Positions 1 through 10,740 of a DNA stretch of 64,000 nucleotides are shown one piece after another. The translations under genes were made by a program, and so were the position numbers. The first letter of the stretch is position 1. Every line of letters begins with the position of its first letter. The notes under the pieces were generated by a model, which saw nothing but the letters and a program-made list of their open reading frames with translations, did no database searches and was not told the origin of the DNA. The stretch comes from Nemertoderma westbladi (taxonomy: Eukaryota > Xenacoelomorpha > Nemertodermatida > Nemertodermatidae), in NCBI GenBank assembly GCA_032718475.1, contig JAUCBJ010008394.1, positions 62,001 to 126,000 of the forward strand, in the 5' to 3' direction.

Positions 1-452
1 CCATAAACACCTTCGTCAGCTCTTTATGCGCTTTCAACATGTGCCATCCTGCGGCCCCTATACTCAGCCCTCGCCACTAAAACAAGAATTCTGGATTGGA
101 CCACCGAGATTCTGGCCATGTTCCAGAATGCCAAGGTGGTCCTTGCCAATGCGACAATGATTGCCCATACCAACGCCAATGCCTTCACCTCTCTCACTGT
201 GGATGCCTCTGGCACGGCAGTGGGCGCCATTCTAGAACAGCTTGTTGGTGATTCTTGGCAGCCTCTGGAGTTCTTAAGTCACCAACTATGACCCCAGAGG
301 TGAAGTACAGCAAGTTTGACCGCGAACTTCTCGCGCTGTACCTCGCAGTCTGTCACTTCCAGTATTTCCTGGAGGGCCGCATGTTCACTGCCTACACAGA
401 CCACAAGCTGCTTACATTTGCTTTCACCAAGATCAGCGACCCGTATTGCCAC
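1..452 (+). pseudogene. Ty3/Gypsy RNase H domain fragment (copy A)
   Basis: This is the RNase H end of a Ty3/Gypsy pol gene. Near 199 it reads VDASGTAVGAILEQ, which contains the first catalytic aspartate context of RT-linked RNase H. Near 301 it reads VKYSKFDRELLALYLAV, and then a TDHKLL motif. The frame breaks between these blocks, with a stop near 285, so no continuous protein can be made. The match ends abruptly after FTKISDPY at about 452, and no integrase, 3' LTR or polypurine tract follows. The same breakpoint occurs in the second copy near 20690, so the truncation predates the segmental duplication. The 5' part runs off the window. Confidence 0.85.
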
Positions 453-1366
453 ACCCTATACATTATTTTCACTGCAAATTTAGCTACTGAATTCATAGAA
501 TGTTTGTAATTACACATTGAAACATATGCATCTGTAACAAAATTTACACTCATTGCATATTATATAGTACTTACCTCCACCCACAATTCTTATAAGCTGG
601 TTTTTTCCTCTAAATTTTTCCAAAATATGAGCTGTTGTTAGTTAACTATTAATAATGTTCTAGAATAAATTTTTAATTCTAGAACTTTACAAAAAGGTTA
701 AAAAATCATATATCATAATATATCTAGCTATTTGTTGTATTTTTAAATTTTTGTAAGTTCAAGAACATTAATTTTATTCTGGAAGAAATTTATAAAAAGT
801 TACTAATCATTCGCAAATGTAGCGGGTTTTTGCTATTTATATAGTCTAGATTGTGTTCCCTATTCTTAAAAAATAATTTAGTAACAAGTTTTTCATATTC
901 TAGAATGCTTTTTAAACAATTTTGCCTCTTTTAACATGGCCTCAAAGAAAATTATTTGTTCTATAACCATTTTTATAATACCTACACTTGTTTTATAACA
1001 TTTCAAAGAAATCTTTAGAAATTAGCTAGTTTATAAAATTGGAGGGGTTTTGGTGGTGTTGGGTACCCAGTGACATAATGGAGAAGAAGTATAATTAAGA
1101 CATTAATGTTCTAGAATAAGCAATATTTAAACAAAATTCCTGCTTACCAATATGTCGTAATGCATAACTTTTGATGTACTAAATAGAACTAATATATAAA
1201 TAACGTCGTGAAAATAATGTTCCATTTTAAAATTAACTACTTATTACATGCTAAATAAATATCATGGAACATATTTTCACTATGCACTCGATTCTTTATT
1301 AACCTCGCTACGCTTGGTAAATAAAATATCTCGAGTATAGTGAAAATTATTTTCTACATTATATAC
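453..1366. other. AT-rich non-coding part of segmental duplication A
   Basis: No gene is visible here. The stretch is very AT-rich and carries several TTCTAGAA palindromes. It is collinear with about 20690-22350, apart from two MITEs present only in that copy. At 792-799 the single ATAAAAAG is the unfilled target of the MITE at 21037. A short inverted repeat (GAAAATAATGTTCCA near 1210, TGGAACATATTTTCAC near 1264) is shared by both copies. Confidence 0.7.
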
Positions 1367-2579
1367 TTATTTTTTTTTTTTTTTTTTTTTTTTTAAGTTG
1401 AAGTAATATATATATAATCAAATAATTTTACAAACAATAATGTGAAATCTAACTTAATATAAAAAACTATTGAATTAATATTCAAACTACCTACTAAATA
1501 TAAAAAGCACAATGAGTATCGGGGGGGGGGGGGGGGGGAGTTAGGGACCATGGACCACCTCGTAGAGTCCCTCGTTATTGCTGAGTGAGGGGTCCACAGT
1601 CCCTATGATGGAGGCCGCATTGCCGACTAGGATGGCGATGGCCAGCCTCTGCAGGAGGAAGCGGTGAGATCGGGGCTCCTGGGTGACAGAGTGGAGTCTG
1701 GCCCCGATCTCCTTCAGGAACTCGGATGTTTCAGGGCCGGGGCGGCCCAAGGTCTCGTAGGCTACCGGGTGGAAGAGGTAGCCCCGGTCCATGAGTTCCT
1801 GATATTTGCGGATCTTTAGAGATTCCGCTTCCTCCGCAGTACAGCCTCCCGCGGATAGAGTCTGGGCGAGGTGGCTGGGTGCCAGAGGGTCCGCCACTGT
1901 CGCGTCCCACGTGAGGAACCGTCCGCGGCTCCACGGGACCAGGGTGACACCATCTACTCGCTTCCCATCCCCTCTACACAAGCCTAGAGGCTCGAGCGTA
2001 GCGGGTACGCCACAGCTGATGAGCGCCCGGCGAACAATGTCATTAACCAGTGAGTGGCGCGGAAGTCTGCCGAGGCTCCTAGAGCAGGATAGCCCATGAA
2101 GGCCATCCGACAGAACATCCTTGCCACACCGGGCACAGCTGTGGGGCTCGGTTAGCCTGCAACCAAGGTGAGTGCCGACCGAGATCCGGAACTGCGAGTC
2201 CATCAGCTTCAGTCCCAGAGAGCTGATGGGGATGGAGTCAAGCCAGCAGCCTGCGGCGGGGTGGTCCAGGGAGTTCAACCTCGCCACTCCGAATGGTGGG
2301 AGGGGCTCCCGCAGGGCTGTCAGCCTGGCCTCGTGGACAGGGGCCAGGTAGGCCCACTGCTTGGTGGCCGCTGACGGAAAAGCAGCAGGGGTGGTTGGTG
2401 TTGCGGACGGTGGCGGTGGCGTCGTGGGTGGTGGCGTCGTGGGTCTCACGGGCAGAGGTTGTTGATATAGGTCTGTAGGTAAATACTGAAATAGGCCTAG
2501 CACAGCAGTACACAGGTACACGTGCTGACCTGCAGTATCAGAACACTTGTTTTTATTAATTATTATTATTAATTAATAT
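1367..2579 (-). mobile_element. 5'-truncated non-LTR retrotransposon insertion
   Basis: Comparison with the paralogous site near 22350, where the flanks are directly joined, shows this segment is an insertion. The boundaries carry a short ATATA/TATA duplication. The poly-T tract at about 1371-1394 on the plus strand is the poly-A tail of a minus-strand retroelement. A run of 18 G at 1521-1538 lies in its 3' part. The coding part is the minus-strand frame at 1541-2521. The 5' end is missing, as is usual for LINE insertions made by target-primed reverse transcription. Confidence 0.8.
1541..2521 (-). pseudogene. C-terminal zinc-finger/REL-endonuclease region of a non-LTR retroelement
   Basis: The frame codes for about 326 residues and is open at its upstream edge, so the given start (a GTG) is only the truncation point. 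After a proline/threonine-rich stretch it has a cysteine-histidine cluster, CARCGKDVLSDGLHGLSC. A block follows, KRVDGVTLVPWSRG then LTWDATV, that fits the (K/R)xD...D spacing of the restriction-enzyme-like endonucleases at the C-terminus of R2/NeSL-type LINEs. The tail (FLLQRLAIAILVGNAASIIGT) matches what I recall of retroelement proteins common in marine invertebrates. The reverse transcriptase part is absent. A bias toward GC-rich codons sets it apart from the AT-rich surroundings. Confidence 0.7.
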
Positions 2580-2585
2580 ACCTTG

Positions 2586-2755
2586 TAATAAATAATTAGA
2601 AATACCCTGGCTCAGATGTAAAACCAAGTAACTTTCGAAAGTCCAAATCTCAAGCTATTATTTTATGACGTAATAAATAATTAGAAATAGCCTGGCGCAG
2701 ATGTAAAACCAAGTAACTTTCGAATGTCCAAATCTCAAGCTATTATTTTATGACG
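2586..2755. repeat. 85-bp tandem duplication
   Basis: Two adjacent copies (2586-2670 and 2671-2755) differ at only a few bases. Both start TAATAAATAATTAGAAAT and end CAAGCTATTATTTTATGACG. The paralogous site near 22340-22437 has a single copy, so the duplication arose after the A/B split. Confidence 0.85.
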
Positions 2756-3374
2756 AAATTCAGATTTTTTTTACATATTTGGAATCCTTGCATGCGCCAG
2801 CTTTCTAACAGTAGAAACAATTCACAAAAGTGTGATGAATAACTGGTGTAACTGGTGCAATATCGACTGAGGCAACTTTTTCAAAAGCTTGTAGCTAAAG
2901 GCTACTAGGACTGCATTAAGCATATTGTATTTTTAGATACTTTTTGGTTGGTCTTTATTATTTCGAGTTTATTTAGATATTTTTACAAATTTTTATCAGT
3001 TAAAACATTTCACCCAAAGGACATACAAAAAGGCTCCTCTGCACCTCCATGGACTGCACACCTTCTACCCGGTTTCTCTATTCTCTCTTTCTCAAAATGT
3101 TCCTACCTACATTTCAATAACCACAGCCTTTTCTTTATTAACATTGTCAGACTAGTTAATTCAGAGACCTGCCTACCAGACCTTGTCCATTGACCTATAA
3201 ATTGTACTTGTCATAAAGAAACCCTAGCAATAGTTTTCCCCCATAGGTGCTTACCAGTGTATCAGAGCGTTCCTAGAAATATTTCATTTGATGAGAATGT
3301 TACATCTAAAAGCCAAGATCTACCATTGGTAATGATTCTCCTAGCCAACACGAAATCTTAAAACCAATACAGCA
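2756..3374. other. Non-coding 3' flank of transporter copy A
   Basis: No gene is seen. 2756-2890 is a remnant of the MITE family that is complete at 25565-26213 (shared TTACATATTTGGAATCCTTG block). Relative to copy B, about 200 bp is missing near 2900. From 2910 to 3374 it is collinear with 22770-23235. Confidence 0.55.
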
Positions 3375-3388
3375 ATTAAAGAGAAAAT

Positions 3389-3535
3389 GCCGGTGATGGG
3401 ACTGGGATCTTGGGTGGATAACTAATACGGTTAATTGTAACTCTAAAACATTATTTAACAGTTAACAGTACCTAATAACTATGTATCTAAGTAAATACTT
3501 CATTGCATTGTGTTAATTTCGTTATTTATACTATT
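3389..3535. mobile_element. 147-bp insertion with 14-bp target-site duplication
   Basis: The insert begins GCCGGTGATGGGACTGGG and ends TTTATACTATT. It is flanked by perfect copies of ATTAAAGAGAAAAT at 3375-3388 and 3536-3549. The paralogous site near 23255 has that 14-mer once, so the empty state is known. A long target-site duplication without terminal inverted repeats points to LINE-driven retroposition of a short RNA. I do not recognise the source RNA. The insertion introduces the stop codon of transporter copy A. Confidence 0.75.
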
Positions 3536-4809
3536 ATTAAAGAGAAAATAAAAGGCAACCCCAATAGACTGAGAAGCGAACAAGCTGTTTGCATTCCAAA
3601 GTGGTCATTGAGAAATCCACCAAAAACGGGACCTATGATATTTCCAATAGACAATGACATTCGCAACATTTGTTGGAGAAGAGATCTGGTATCAACATTG
3701 TCTGGGTAACCACAAACATTCACAGCCAGTTGTGTTTGCGTTTCCAGTGCAGGGCTCAAGTATAAACCTGTACCAAATCCAAGGAGAGCGCATCCAGTAA
3801 CAGAGATGGGGAGATAATGAGGTAAACCGAGAAGTTCTGTAGGCCCTATTAGTTGCATTGCTAATGCTTCTACCATTACTCCTAATACAGTTGGTACGAT
3901 AGTCTTCATTTTTTTCATTATTAAACTCATTATTACACCTATAAACAATTTTAAACTAGGAAGTATGATATATATCCGACCAATATTGTATTGGTTCACA
4001 TTGTAAGTGTGATGAATGTAGGCAGCATAGTTCGCAATAGTAAATGATGTCAACATTACCCAATACATGTGCAAAATAAACATAAGAGTTACTGCTGGAT
4101 TCTTCAGAACCCCAAGATAGGTTGGTCTAACTTCATTAGATTCACATCTGTCTTGAATATAAGCTGGTGACTCTATCCAACAGCAAAGGAGTATAATGAG
4201 AAACATCAAACCCGATATTATAAATGGGAATTCAAAACCCAAAGCAGCAAAAACTGTTGAACCAAATACTGGTGCTACCATGTATCCAAGGCTGCTAGAA
4301 ACTACAGATACACTGGCTAATAATGTTCTTTGTGTGGGCCACACTTCCATCAATATACTGAATGAATATATATAACTGATGTTGAGTCCAACAGCTTCGA
4401 TGATGCGAAGTGAAAAACAAACAAATATATATAATCCGTTGCTATGATTAGGAATATATTCTACAAACCCAAATGCTAACTGGGAAACAGCTCCAATGAT
4501 GCCAAATAGACCCAAAGAGATATGTGTTCCCCAATTGTTGATAGAATGAGGGAAAGTAATAAATATTATAAGTCTTGACATTGAAAACGTTGAAAGTAAT
4601 GCACCAATCAGAGTCTTTGACCAACCTCGTTCTTCAACAACAATTGGGAAGAAGGTCTCCAATAGATTATGACACCAACCTGGTATCATTTGATACATTA
4701 GCAACATGGCCACTAACATATAAAGTCTCACGCCCTTTTGGTGACCATTATTATATGGATGACTTATATTAATTGAACTTGAGTTTTTGTGATCATCTTC
4801 ATCTGACAT
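3526..4809 (-). CDS. MFS transporter copy A, C-terminus altered by an insertion
   Basis: This is a 12-helix major facilitator protein of about 427 residues. After a short hydrophilic N-terminus, helix 1 contains YQMIPGWCHNLLETFFPIVV, followed by EERGWSKTLIGALLSTFSM. That layout resembles the start of monocarboxylate transporters (SLC16) and oxalate/formate antiporters, which move small carboxylates across the plasma membrane. The substrate here is unknown. The frame is open back to 4881, but the conserved start is MSDEDD at 4809, as in the other copies. The 147-bp insertion at 3389-3535 replaces the last dozen residues (normally ending RFRVG) with a stop, probably trimming the cytoplasmic tail just after helix 12. 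It is about 90% or more identical to copy B by eye. No intron is seen. Confidence 0.85.
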   Translation of the reverse strand: MSDEDDHKNSSSINISHPYNNGHQKGVRLYMLVAMLLMYQMIPGWCHNLLETFFPIVVEERGWSKTLIGALLSTFSMSRLIIFITFPHSINNWGTHISLGLFGIIGAVSQLAFGFVEYIPNHSNGLYIFVCFSLRIIEAVGLNISYIYSFSILMEVWPTQRTLLASVSVVSSSLGYMVAPVFGSTVFAALGFEFPFIISGLMFLIILLCCWIESPAYIQDRCESNEVRPTYLGVLKNPAVTLMFILHMYWVMLTSFTIANYAAYIHHTYNVNQYNIGRIYIILPSLKLFIGVIMSLIMKKMKTIVPTVLGVMVEALAMQLIGPTELLGLPHYLPISVTGCALLGFGTGLYLSPALETQTQLAVNVCGYPDNVDTRSLLQQMLRMSLSIGNIIGPVFGGFLNDHFGMQTACSLLSLLGLPFIFSLIIV

Positions 4810-4812
4810 CAT

Positions 4813-4850
4813 CCTCGGCGTGTGTGTATATATACCTATAGTATCTATAA
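4813..4850 (-). promoter_or_regulatory. TATA-like core promoter candidate for transporter A
   Basis: On the minus strand, ACTATAGGTATATATACACAC lies within about 40 bp of the conserved ATG. Copy B has ACTATAGGTATACACACAC in the same place, and copy F has GGTATATATATAGAGACAG. The shared position and sequence suggest a TATA element with a very short 5' leader. This is inference from conservation only. Confidence 0.4.
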
Positions 4851-4881
4851 AGTGGTGGATCAAGAGTCTTTGCAGTTCCAA

Positions 4882-5159
4882 TGATATCTACAACCTGGAA
4901 TGTGAAGAAGCTGTGGAGGTTGCATTATAATGCGTAGATGTTGTTGGAAATGTGGAAATATATTTCAAACATCCAAGGAATATTTACTACATGTAAAAGA
5001 TTTATTGAATTTTCTTTATTTCCTTATTATTATTATTTGCTTATTCTTATTTATTTCCTTAATTATTTCCTTTATTTTATTTTCTTTAAAATTTTCCATT
5101 AGTCTCGAGTATTATAGAACTACATTTTTAAAACTTATATCAATGTTACCTTGGCAACA
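4882..5159. other. Upstream flank of transporter A
   Basis: This segment is collinear with 24575-24880 in copy B. A small plus-strand frame at 4930 starts MRRCCWKCGNIFQTSKEY, but it is not kept in frame in the paralogue, so I do not call a gene. Confidence 0.4.
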
Positions 5160-5720
5160 TTTAGGAGTTCTAGAACGATAGAAAAGTATTATATACTATT
5201 CTAGAACATAAATAAAATAAAAAATATAATGTTCTAGAATATATAGCTAGTTATTTTTTAATTTTAAAATAGTTTGTAAATTTAGAAAAATATTCAATTT
5301 GGTAGCTAAATTTATTAATAAATAAATAATATAAATAATTGAATTTTTTAAATATTACTAGCTATTTAAATTTGAAACATAACTAGCTATTTGTTCTATA
5401 ACAATATATTTTTTATTTTATTTATGTTCTAGAATAGTGTATATTATATATTATTACATAAATAAAATAAAAAATATAATGTTAAAGAATATATAGCTAG
5501 TTTTTTAAATTTAAAATAGCCAGTAAATTTAAAAAAATATTCAATATTTGTTAAGTACATTTGTTAATAAATACCGGTAAATAATATAAATAAATTTATT
5601 TTATTACTAGCTATTTTAAATTTGAAAAATGACTAGCTATATGTTTTAGAACATTACATTTGTTATATTATTTATGTTCTAGAACAGAGTATCATAATAA
5701 TATTTTGTACTAGAACTCTG
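5160..5720. repeat. Two AT-rich palindromic repeats with TTCTAGAA ends
   Basis: Two successive inverted-repeat units lie here. In the first, a left arm near 5190-5270 is repeated in inverted form near 5375-5435. In the second, arms lie near 5450-5530 and 5610-5690. Arms carry TTCTAGAACATAAATAAAAT and ATATAGCTAGTT. A related unit is at 24885-25215. The organisation is that of a MITE family, but I could not define a target-site duplication. Confidence 0.55.
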
Positions 5721-7300
5721 CAATGTCACCATGGTAACAATGATTTATATTATAAAAATGTAGTGCTATACGGAACTGTTACCCAAATTATAGACATATA
5801 TCTTAGTGCAAAGTGTCAGATCCAAAGCTAGTTTCTTCAGTGATTATGAATAGATTTGTATAATTTACAATTTATATGGATATATCATCAATATAAATTG
5901 TATTGAATTCTAGAACACCTGTTACTATTCAATTGGGGGTTTGTTTAGAATTGTGTAACATTTTGTGTGATTATATGGTGGATCTAAATAAAAAAAGTAA
6001 TAGTAATTATTCCACATATTAAGATTACTTAATGCCATTTTGTTAGGATACACTCATTGAATACTAAATATACACAGAAGGACAAATGTATCATACCCCT
6101 GGAGGTAATCTTTTTAATTTATAAAATGATGGGATATCTAATTATTAAGATTAAGATTAAGATATTGGGATTAATAATGGGATATCGTACATGTTAGATT
6201 AAAATAAATTTGGCTAAATATTCAGTTCGGGTGAATGTAAAAAGTGTGCATTATTACTTAATTAATTTGGTGCTCAAAATAAAGTGGTAGATCTTTCAAG
6301 GTAAAGGAGGTACAGTACATGGACAGATTAAACACGTTTGTGGGGCCATCGCGCAGGACGAGGCTCAGTTATCAGATACAGATTAAAATTGAGCAATTCT
6401 ATCCCAAAATCGGTACGTAAGAAATTTAAATAAATAAATAAGAAATTTAACCAAACTGCCTATAAGAATAAATCAAAGAAGAGAGGAAAGTTCCCCCCTT
6501 GCTTCAACCGCCCTCTTAATCTGCACCACCCCAACCGCAAAGGAGCACAAAGGATTAATGAAAGGCAGATGTATTAACAGGAAATTGGTGTTTTAAAAGA
6601 AATATATTTTTATGCGTGGAGGCAACTCAATTTGTAAAAATTATTAGAACTTACCTTTATGCCGATAGTATTGATACTGAAATATTAATTTATCATGTCA
6701 ATGCCTTAACGAAATCATTTAGCTAATATCTAAAGAATCACCATTAAATTCAGCCAATCATTGTGCAAGTTAGAGCAAGCTTAGTGGAAGGATGATTGGA
6801 ATGTTTCCCATCTAATAGGCAATATCAAGAATGCCAAGGAATGATGAGACTGGAAGTATAGAGTGATGGAATGCATTTTAACTTAATTACGTTTAGATCC
6901 ATTAAAAACACATTTCTTAAAGCAAATCTCTTGAACTAATTAAAAACTATAATGGAATGGTGTATGGGGATTACAGTTGTATAACATTTAAGTATAATTA
7001 TTTAAGTCTTATACTAGAAAATAATTAATATCCTTTAAGGAGGCAGGTTGAAATTGCTGTTTTTACCATAATCAACTTAATTAACTGCTATTATCTTAGC
7101 TTCTCGAAGGCCACGCTGAAATTCAACTTGGAAAATTTCTAAACTTTGGCCAGACTACATGTGTACCAAGTTTGGTTAAATTTCATTAACATTTGGCTGA
7201 GTTAGTAACGTTTAAAATTGGACACAACAGAACAACAGATCAACAGAACAATAGACACACTGATTGAGTTACTGTAGTGGTTGGTACCTGTATGCTAAAC
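5721..7300. other. Non-coding, nothing recognised
   Basis: AT-rich sequence with no frame or repeat that I could tie to a family. A CG-bearing segment near 6330-6420 (a GAGGCTCAGTTATCAGATACA-type stretch) recurs in inverted form near 25425-25500, so at least part of it is dispersed repeat. Confidence 0.45.
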
Positions 7301-7308
7301 TCGCTTAC

Positions 7309-8068
7309 TTACGTCGCTCGCCTCACAGGGTGGAAATGTGTTAAGAGTTGCTGAGACCAATGAAATAGTAGTGGTCCGTTGTACTTGCAGGATGTTAGGT
7401 ACTTGTGGTACTGTATATCAAAATGCTCACCAGATGAGACTAAACCAGTTAAATGCTGTGACCATAATTGCTCTGTAACCTGCTGGGCCACCTGGTTTGT
7501 AGCCCAATTTATTCTTAATAATATCCAAGAAGTGCGACTTATCATTCTCACATTTCTTAATTAGATTATATTTTTTCAATTAGATTATATTCTTTTTTGT
7601 CAGCAAAAAAGCTTTCTATCTAGAATTAGTTGCTTAAACGATCTTTGGCAGTCAGAATATACCGATTGAATTACCAAATGAGTTGCTTTGTAATATTAAC
7701 AAAAAGAGTCATATTGACAAACACCATGCCAATAACACTCTGGCCATTCCACCACACAGATATGTTGTGATATCAGGGACAGAAAGGCAATATAGTTCAG
7801 CCCCTATTAAATGGTCACTTAATAGGTCACAACATTGACTATCACCACCCAGCCTACAGTTGAAATCTCTCGATAATCAGTGGGTTATTGTTGTCTTGCT
7901 GTACATTTTTCCAATGAGTGGTGTTAGGTGAAGTCATATATCACTGACATCACTATTTGGGTTGTGAAAAAGTAATGTTGATGTTTTGAGTGTTTAACAT
8001 TAAGTTCACAGTAGCTGCTATGCTAATTCCCTGGAAGTGCGTCCATGGGAACATTGAGCACTCAGGCA
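7309..8068 (-). pseudogene. LINE endonuclease remnant, downstream part
   Basis: On the minus strand, reading away from 8068, several blocks characteristic of apurinic-type LINE endonucleases appear in changing frames. GFNCLSAQCSHGRTS spans the junction with the piece at 9930, then NPNSDVSD, DFNCRLGGDS and WNGQSVIGMVFVNMTLF, which resemble the GDFN and S-I-D regions of the family. A further open stretch at 7309-7551 has no assigned domain. Several frameshifts and stops make it a pseudogene. It was split by the DNA transposon at 8071-9927. Confidence 0.5.
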
Positions 8069-8070
8069 AT

Positions 8071-9927
8071 GGGGTAGACGACTCGGACATTTTTTTTCGA
8101 GTTTTCGTTGGTTTCATGTGAAAGAGCATGTGAAAAAACCCCAGAGAGTAATTTTACTTAAAAAAAATTAATATTGGCCGAGTTATAGCAATTTTAAAAC
8201 GCAAAATTAGCAGCATCGAAAAATCAGGCCGTTTCAGAAAACTGCACTAGTGACGTCACTAGTGCAGCAGTAAATGTTCATTGGTTACTATACAATATAA
8301 ATCTCTTAGTAACTAAAATAAATAGTTTAGCTAATATTTATTTGGTGCGTTTTTGTGTTGTGTTAAGAATACATTATTTGATATCTTAATGTGGAAATTG
8401 ATTCATGACAAGTTAATTATTCCAGAATAATAATTATTTTTTTCCAAACTATACAGTTGTTAGCTATAAAAATAAAACATATTTTGTAGCTAAAACTGCC
8501 AGGTGGTAGAAATCCAGTAGCTTATTGATGTTTTATTCAGCTTCAAAACTTAGATTACGGATTCGGATACGGATTGTGGATTCGCACTTTTTCGATTGTA
8601 ATTATTTTTATACAAGTTAAATTATTGAATTCCAAAAAGCATTGATAGTTAGTCCATGTAGCTGTAATGGATGACGTAGTATCTTCAGCTGCCATCTCAA
8701 TACAATCAGCATTAATCAGAATTTAGTTGAACTATAACTACTGTATAATTTACATTTTTTAATTATCTATTTTTTCACAATTTTGGGAAATATATACTCC
8801 CAGAAACTACTACTACTTTTCAGTAAACTTTGCATGTATATGGAATCATATGATACTTCAACTATTTTCACTTCGCCATTTATTTCAAAAGATGGATCTG
8901 CGATGCTAAACAAGGCCAATTGTTTATTGCAAAGAAGCATTTGAAGTTGGATTTGTGACATGAATTTAGCACTTACGATATTCGATTGTGAAAGATAAGA
9001 TTTTTGAATGGCATGTTTTGATGTTGGACATTTTACTTCTACCACATGCGTTGGTGTAATGGCATCTGAAATGGCATCAAAAAATAAGATTTTGTGGTAT
9101 TTTATAAAAACACTAGCTACAATATTAAAACTGTACATACCATTGAAAACACTAGCTATGACAAACATTTGTTTTTATTTTCTTTAAAACATTTTTTTTT
9201 CACATGTAACTAGCCAAAATATGTCAAGAATATAAACCTATTGTCCAAAACATTATGTTTTGGTATTTTTTGGTATTTTGATATTTTTGGATATCAAACC
9301 AAAAACAGCTATTATGAAAGGCAGAATAATGGTGACACGTGCAACACTAGTACCAGTAACACTTTACAGTGAACTGACAAAAAATCTAAATAATTTCCAT
9401 CTAGTGCTAATCTACCCATCCCGCATTGTTCGCTGTAAAAACAATTAAAAAATAGAATAATGAAACGCCTGGCAGTATTTAGCTAGCTATATTTATTTTT
9501 AGCTACATACAGCTCTACGGTACAGGTATGGGCGAAATAAATATTATTCTAGAATAATTAACTTGATATGAATAATTTGCCTCCATACCGCTATCCTATA
9601 ATCGCTTCTTAACACAACACAAATACACATCCAAATAAATACATAGCTACATTTATTATTTGTTTTATTTTAGATACTGCAATATTATACTTTATATTAG
9701 CCAATCAACTGCGCTTGACAACTGTTGCTGTGTTATGGCTGACGTCACTCGTGCAGATTTCTGAAACGGCCTGATTTTTCGATGTTGCTAATTTTGCGTT
9801 TTAAAATCGCTATAACTCGGCAAATATTAATTTTTTTGAAGTAAAATTGCTCTCTGGGGTTTTTTCACATGCTCTTTCACATGAAACCAACGAAAACTCG
9901 AAAAAAAATTTCCGAGTCGTCTACCCC
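8071..9927. mobile_element. ISL2EU-type DNA transposon with long terminal inverted repeats
   Basis: The element starts GGGGTAGACGACTCGG and ends with the exact reverse complement. The terminal inverted repeats extend about 210 bp (8071-8280 and 9718-9927) and include a CAGGCCGTTTCAGAAA block. The dinucleotide AT is duplicated at 8069-8070 and 9928-9929. Inside is a YqaJ-like nuclease exon on the minus strand. A YqaJ nuclease together with a two-base target duplication is known for the ISL2EU (IS4EU) superfamily. I did not find a transposase frame, so this copy is probably non-autonomous. It is inserted in a LINE endonuclease remnant. Confidence 0.75.
8767..9068 (-). CDS. YqaJ-like viral-recombinase-type nuclease exon of a DNA transposon
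   Basis: The exon codes for about 100 residues: VVEVKCPTSKHA, then VSAKFMSQIQLQMLLC, then a tail with SSFWEYIFPKI. The EVKCP motif followed by a QIQLQM helix is the core of YqaJ-type PD-(D/E)XK exonucleases. In ISL2EU transposons this enzyme is the second protein, thought to help in element mobilisation. The frame is open back to 9168, but a good splice acceptor (TTTTGATGCCATTTCAG) lies just before the conserved part near 9068, so this is probably the last exon of a spliced gene. Upstream exons with the first catalytic residues were not found. The protein ends at a stop at 8767. Confidence 0.65.
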
Positions 9928-9929
9928 AT

Positions 9930-10180
9930 TAAACCCTGTGATAACTGTATCCTCGACTATGGTTTCTGCGAGGAGCAAGATATCTGTGTCGAGAAACATG
10001 CTGCCCGGTATTGTTTCCATGGTTGATTTAATGCCTTCTAAATTCCATAGTATAGCATTGATTAGATTATTATCATTTACACTAGCAGTAGTGTCGCTGT
10101 TGCATTCACTAAATTTGTTTGTTAGCTGGCATGTCTCGAATGATATAAAGCATCTACACCAGTTTTATCGTTTACAGACG
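9930..10180 (-). pseudogene. LINE endonuclease remnant, N-terminal part
   Basis: On the minus strand the frame reads NAILWNLEGIKSTMETIPG and, after a few residues, TDILLLAETIVEDTVITGF. This matches the start of LINE apurinic endonucleases, where a WN(x)xG block is followed by a hydrophobic strand and the catalytic glutamate in (L/A)ET. The downstream half lies beyond the transposon at 8071-9927. Removing that element and one AT joins the two halves in frame (…ITGF-NCLSAQ…). Confidence 0.55.
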
Positions 10181-10186
10181 TTTTAT

Positions 10187-10567
10187 TCAGCTGGTATGGT
10201 ACCTATAGACTTTGTTACAACCAGGCAATTTTGAGTCACTCTGACTGAGAGGTGGGGAGGGGGGGGACTGAGAGGTCTCCCCAGTCACTCCAAGGGTGAG
10301 GGGAACTGGGGGGGTCCCAGATGCTCCTCTAACGGAAACTGGGGAGGCTAAATAAGAACTTGGAGCCTCTAGAATGCTATATCTAAAGAATTTGGATGGG
10401 CAATGAAGAATGATGGTGGAATGAGTGAGTCTAGAAGTCCCTTGACCCTGTGTGTGGAAGGGCTTATTGATCCAGGTGGATTGGGTTGGGTTCCAAAATT
10501 CATTCCATGTTGGACTGATGGTAATACCAAATCTGCCCAAAAAGCTCTGGATCTCTGAAAATCTCAT
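10187..10567 (-). other. 126-codon minus-strand frame, unrecognised
   Basis: The frame lies directly upstream of the LINE endonuclease remnant on the same strand. It is rich in proline and serine toward its end and has no motif that I recognise. Its position suggests an upstream part of the same old LINE, but chance is possible because the region contains low-complexity G runs near 10258. Confidence 0.25.
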
Positions 10568-10740
10568 GGTTCCCTTGATCTTAGACTATATGGAAGCTGG
10601 TTGGCTGGATTGGCGAGAGTGAGGGTTAGACATGGGTGGCATTTTTGAACAGCACGAGTCTGAAATGGCTAGATGTCCGAATTATCACCTAATGGTGGGT
10701 TTATTTGGGCCAATCGGGATGAGTGAATGTTTAAAGAAAT

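Noticed and set aside
1290-1330. ACCTCGCTACGCTTGGTAAA stretch as bacterial-type sequence
   Set aside because: It is shared by both segmental duplicates within ordinary AT-rich repeat DNA. There is no gene or other sign of transfer.
1731-2513. Several other open frames on both strands across 1731-2513
   Set aside because: They are alternate-frame shadows of the GC-rich REL-endonuclease coding region.
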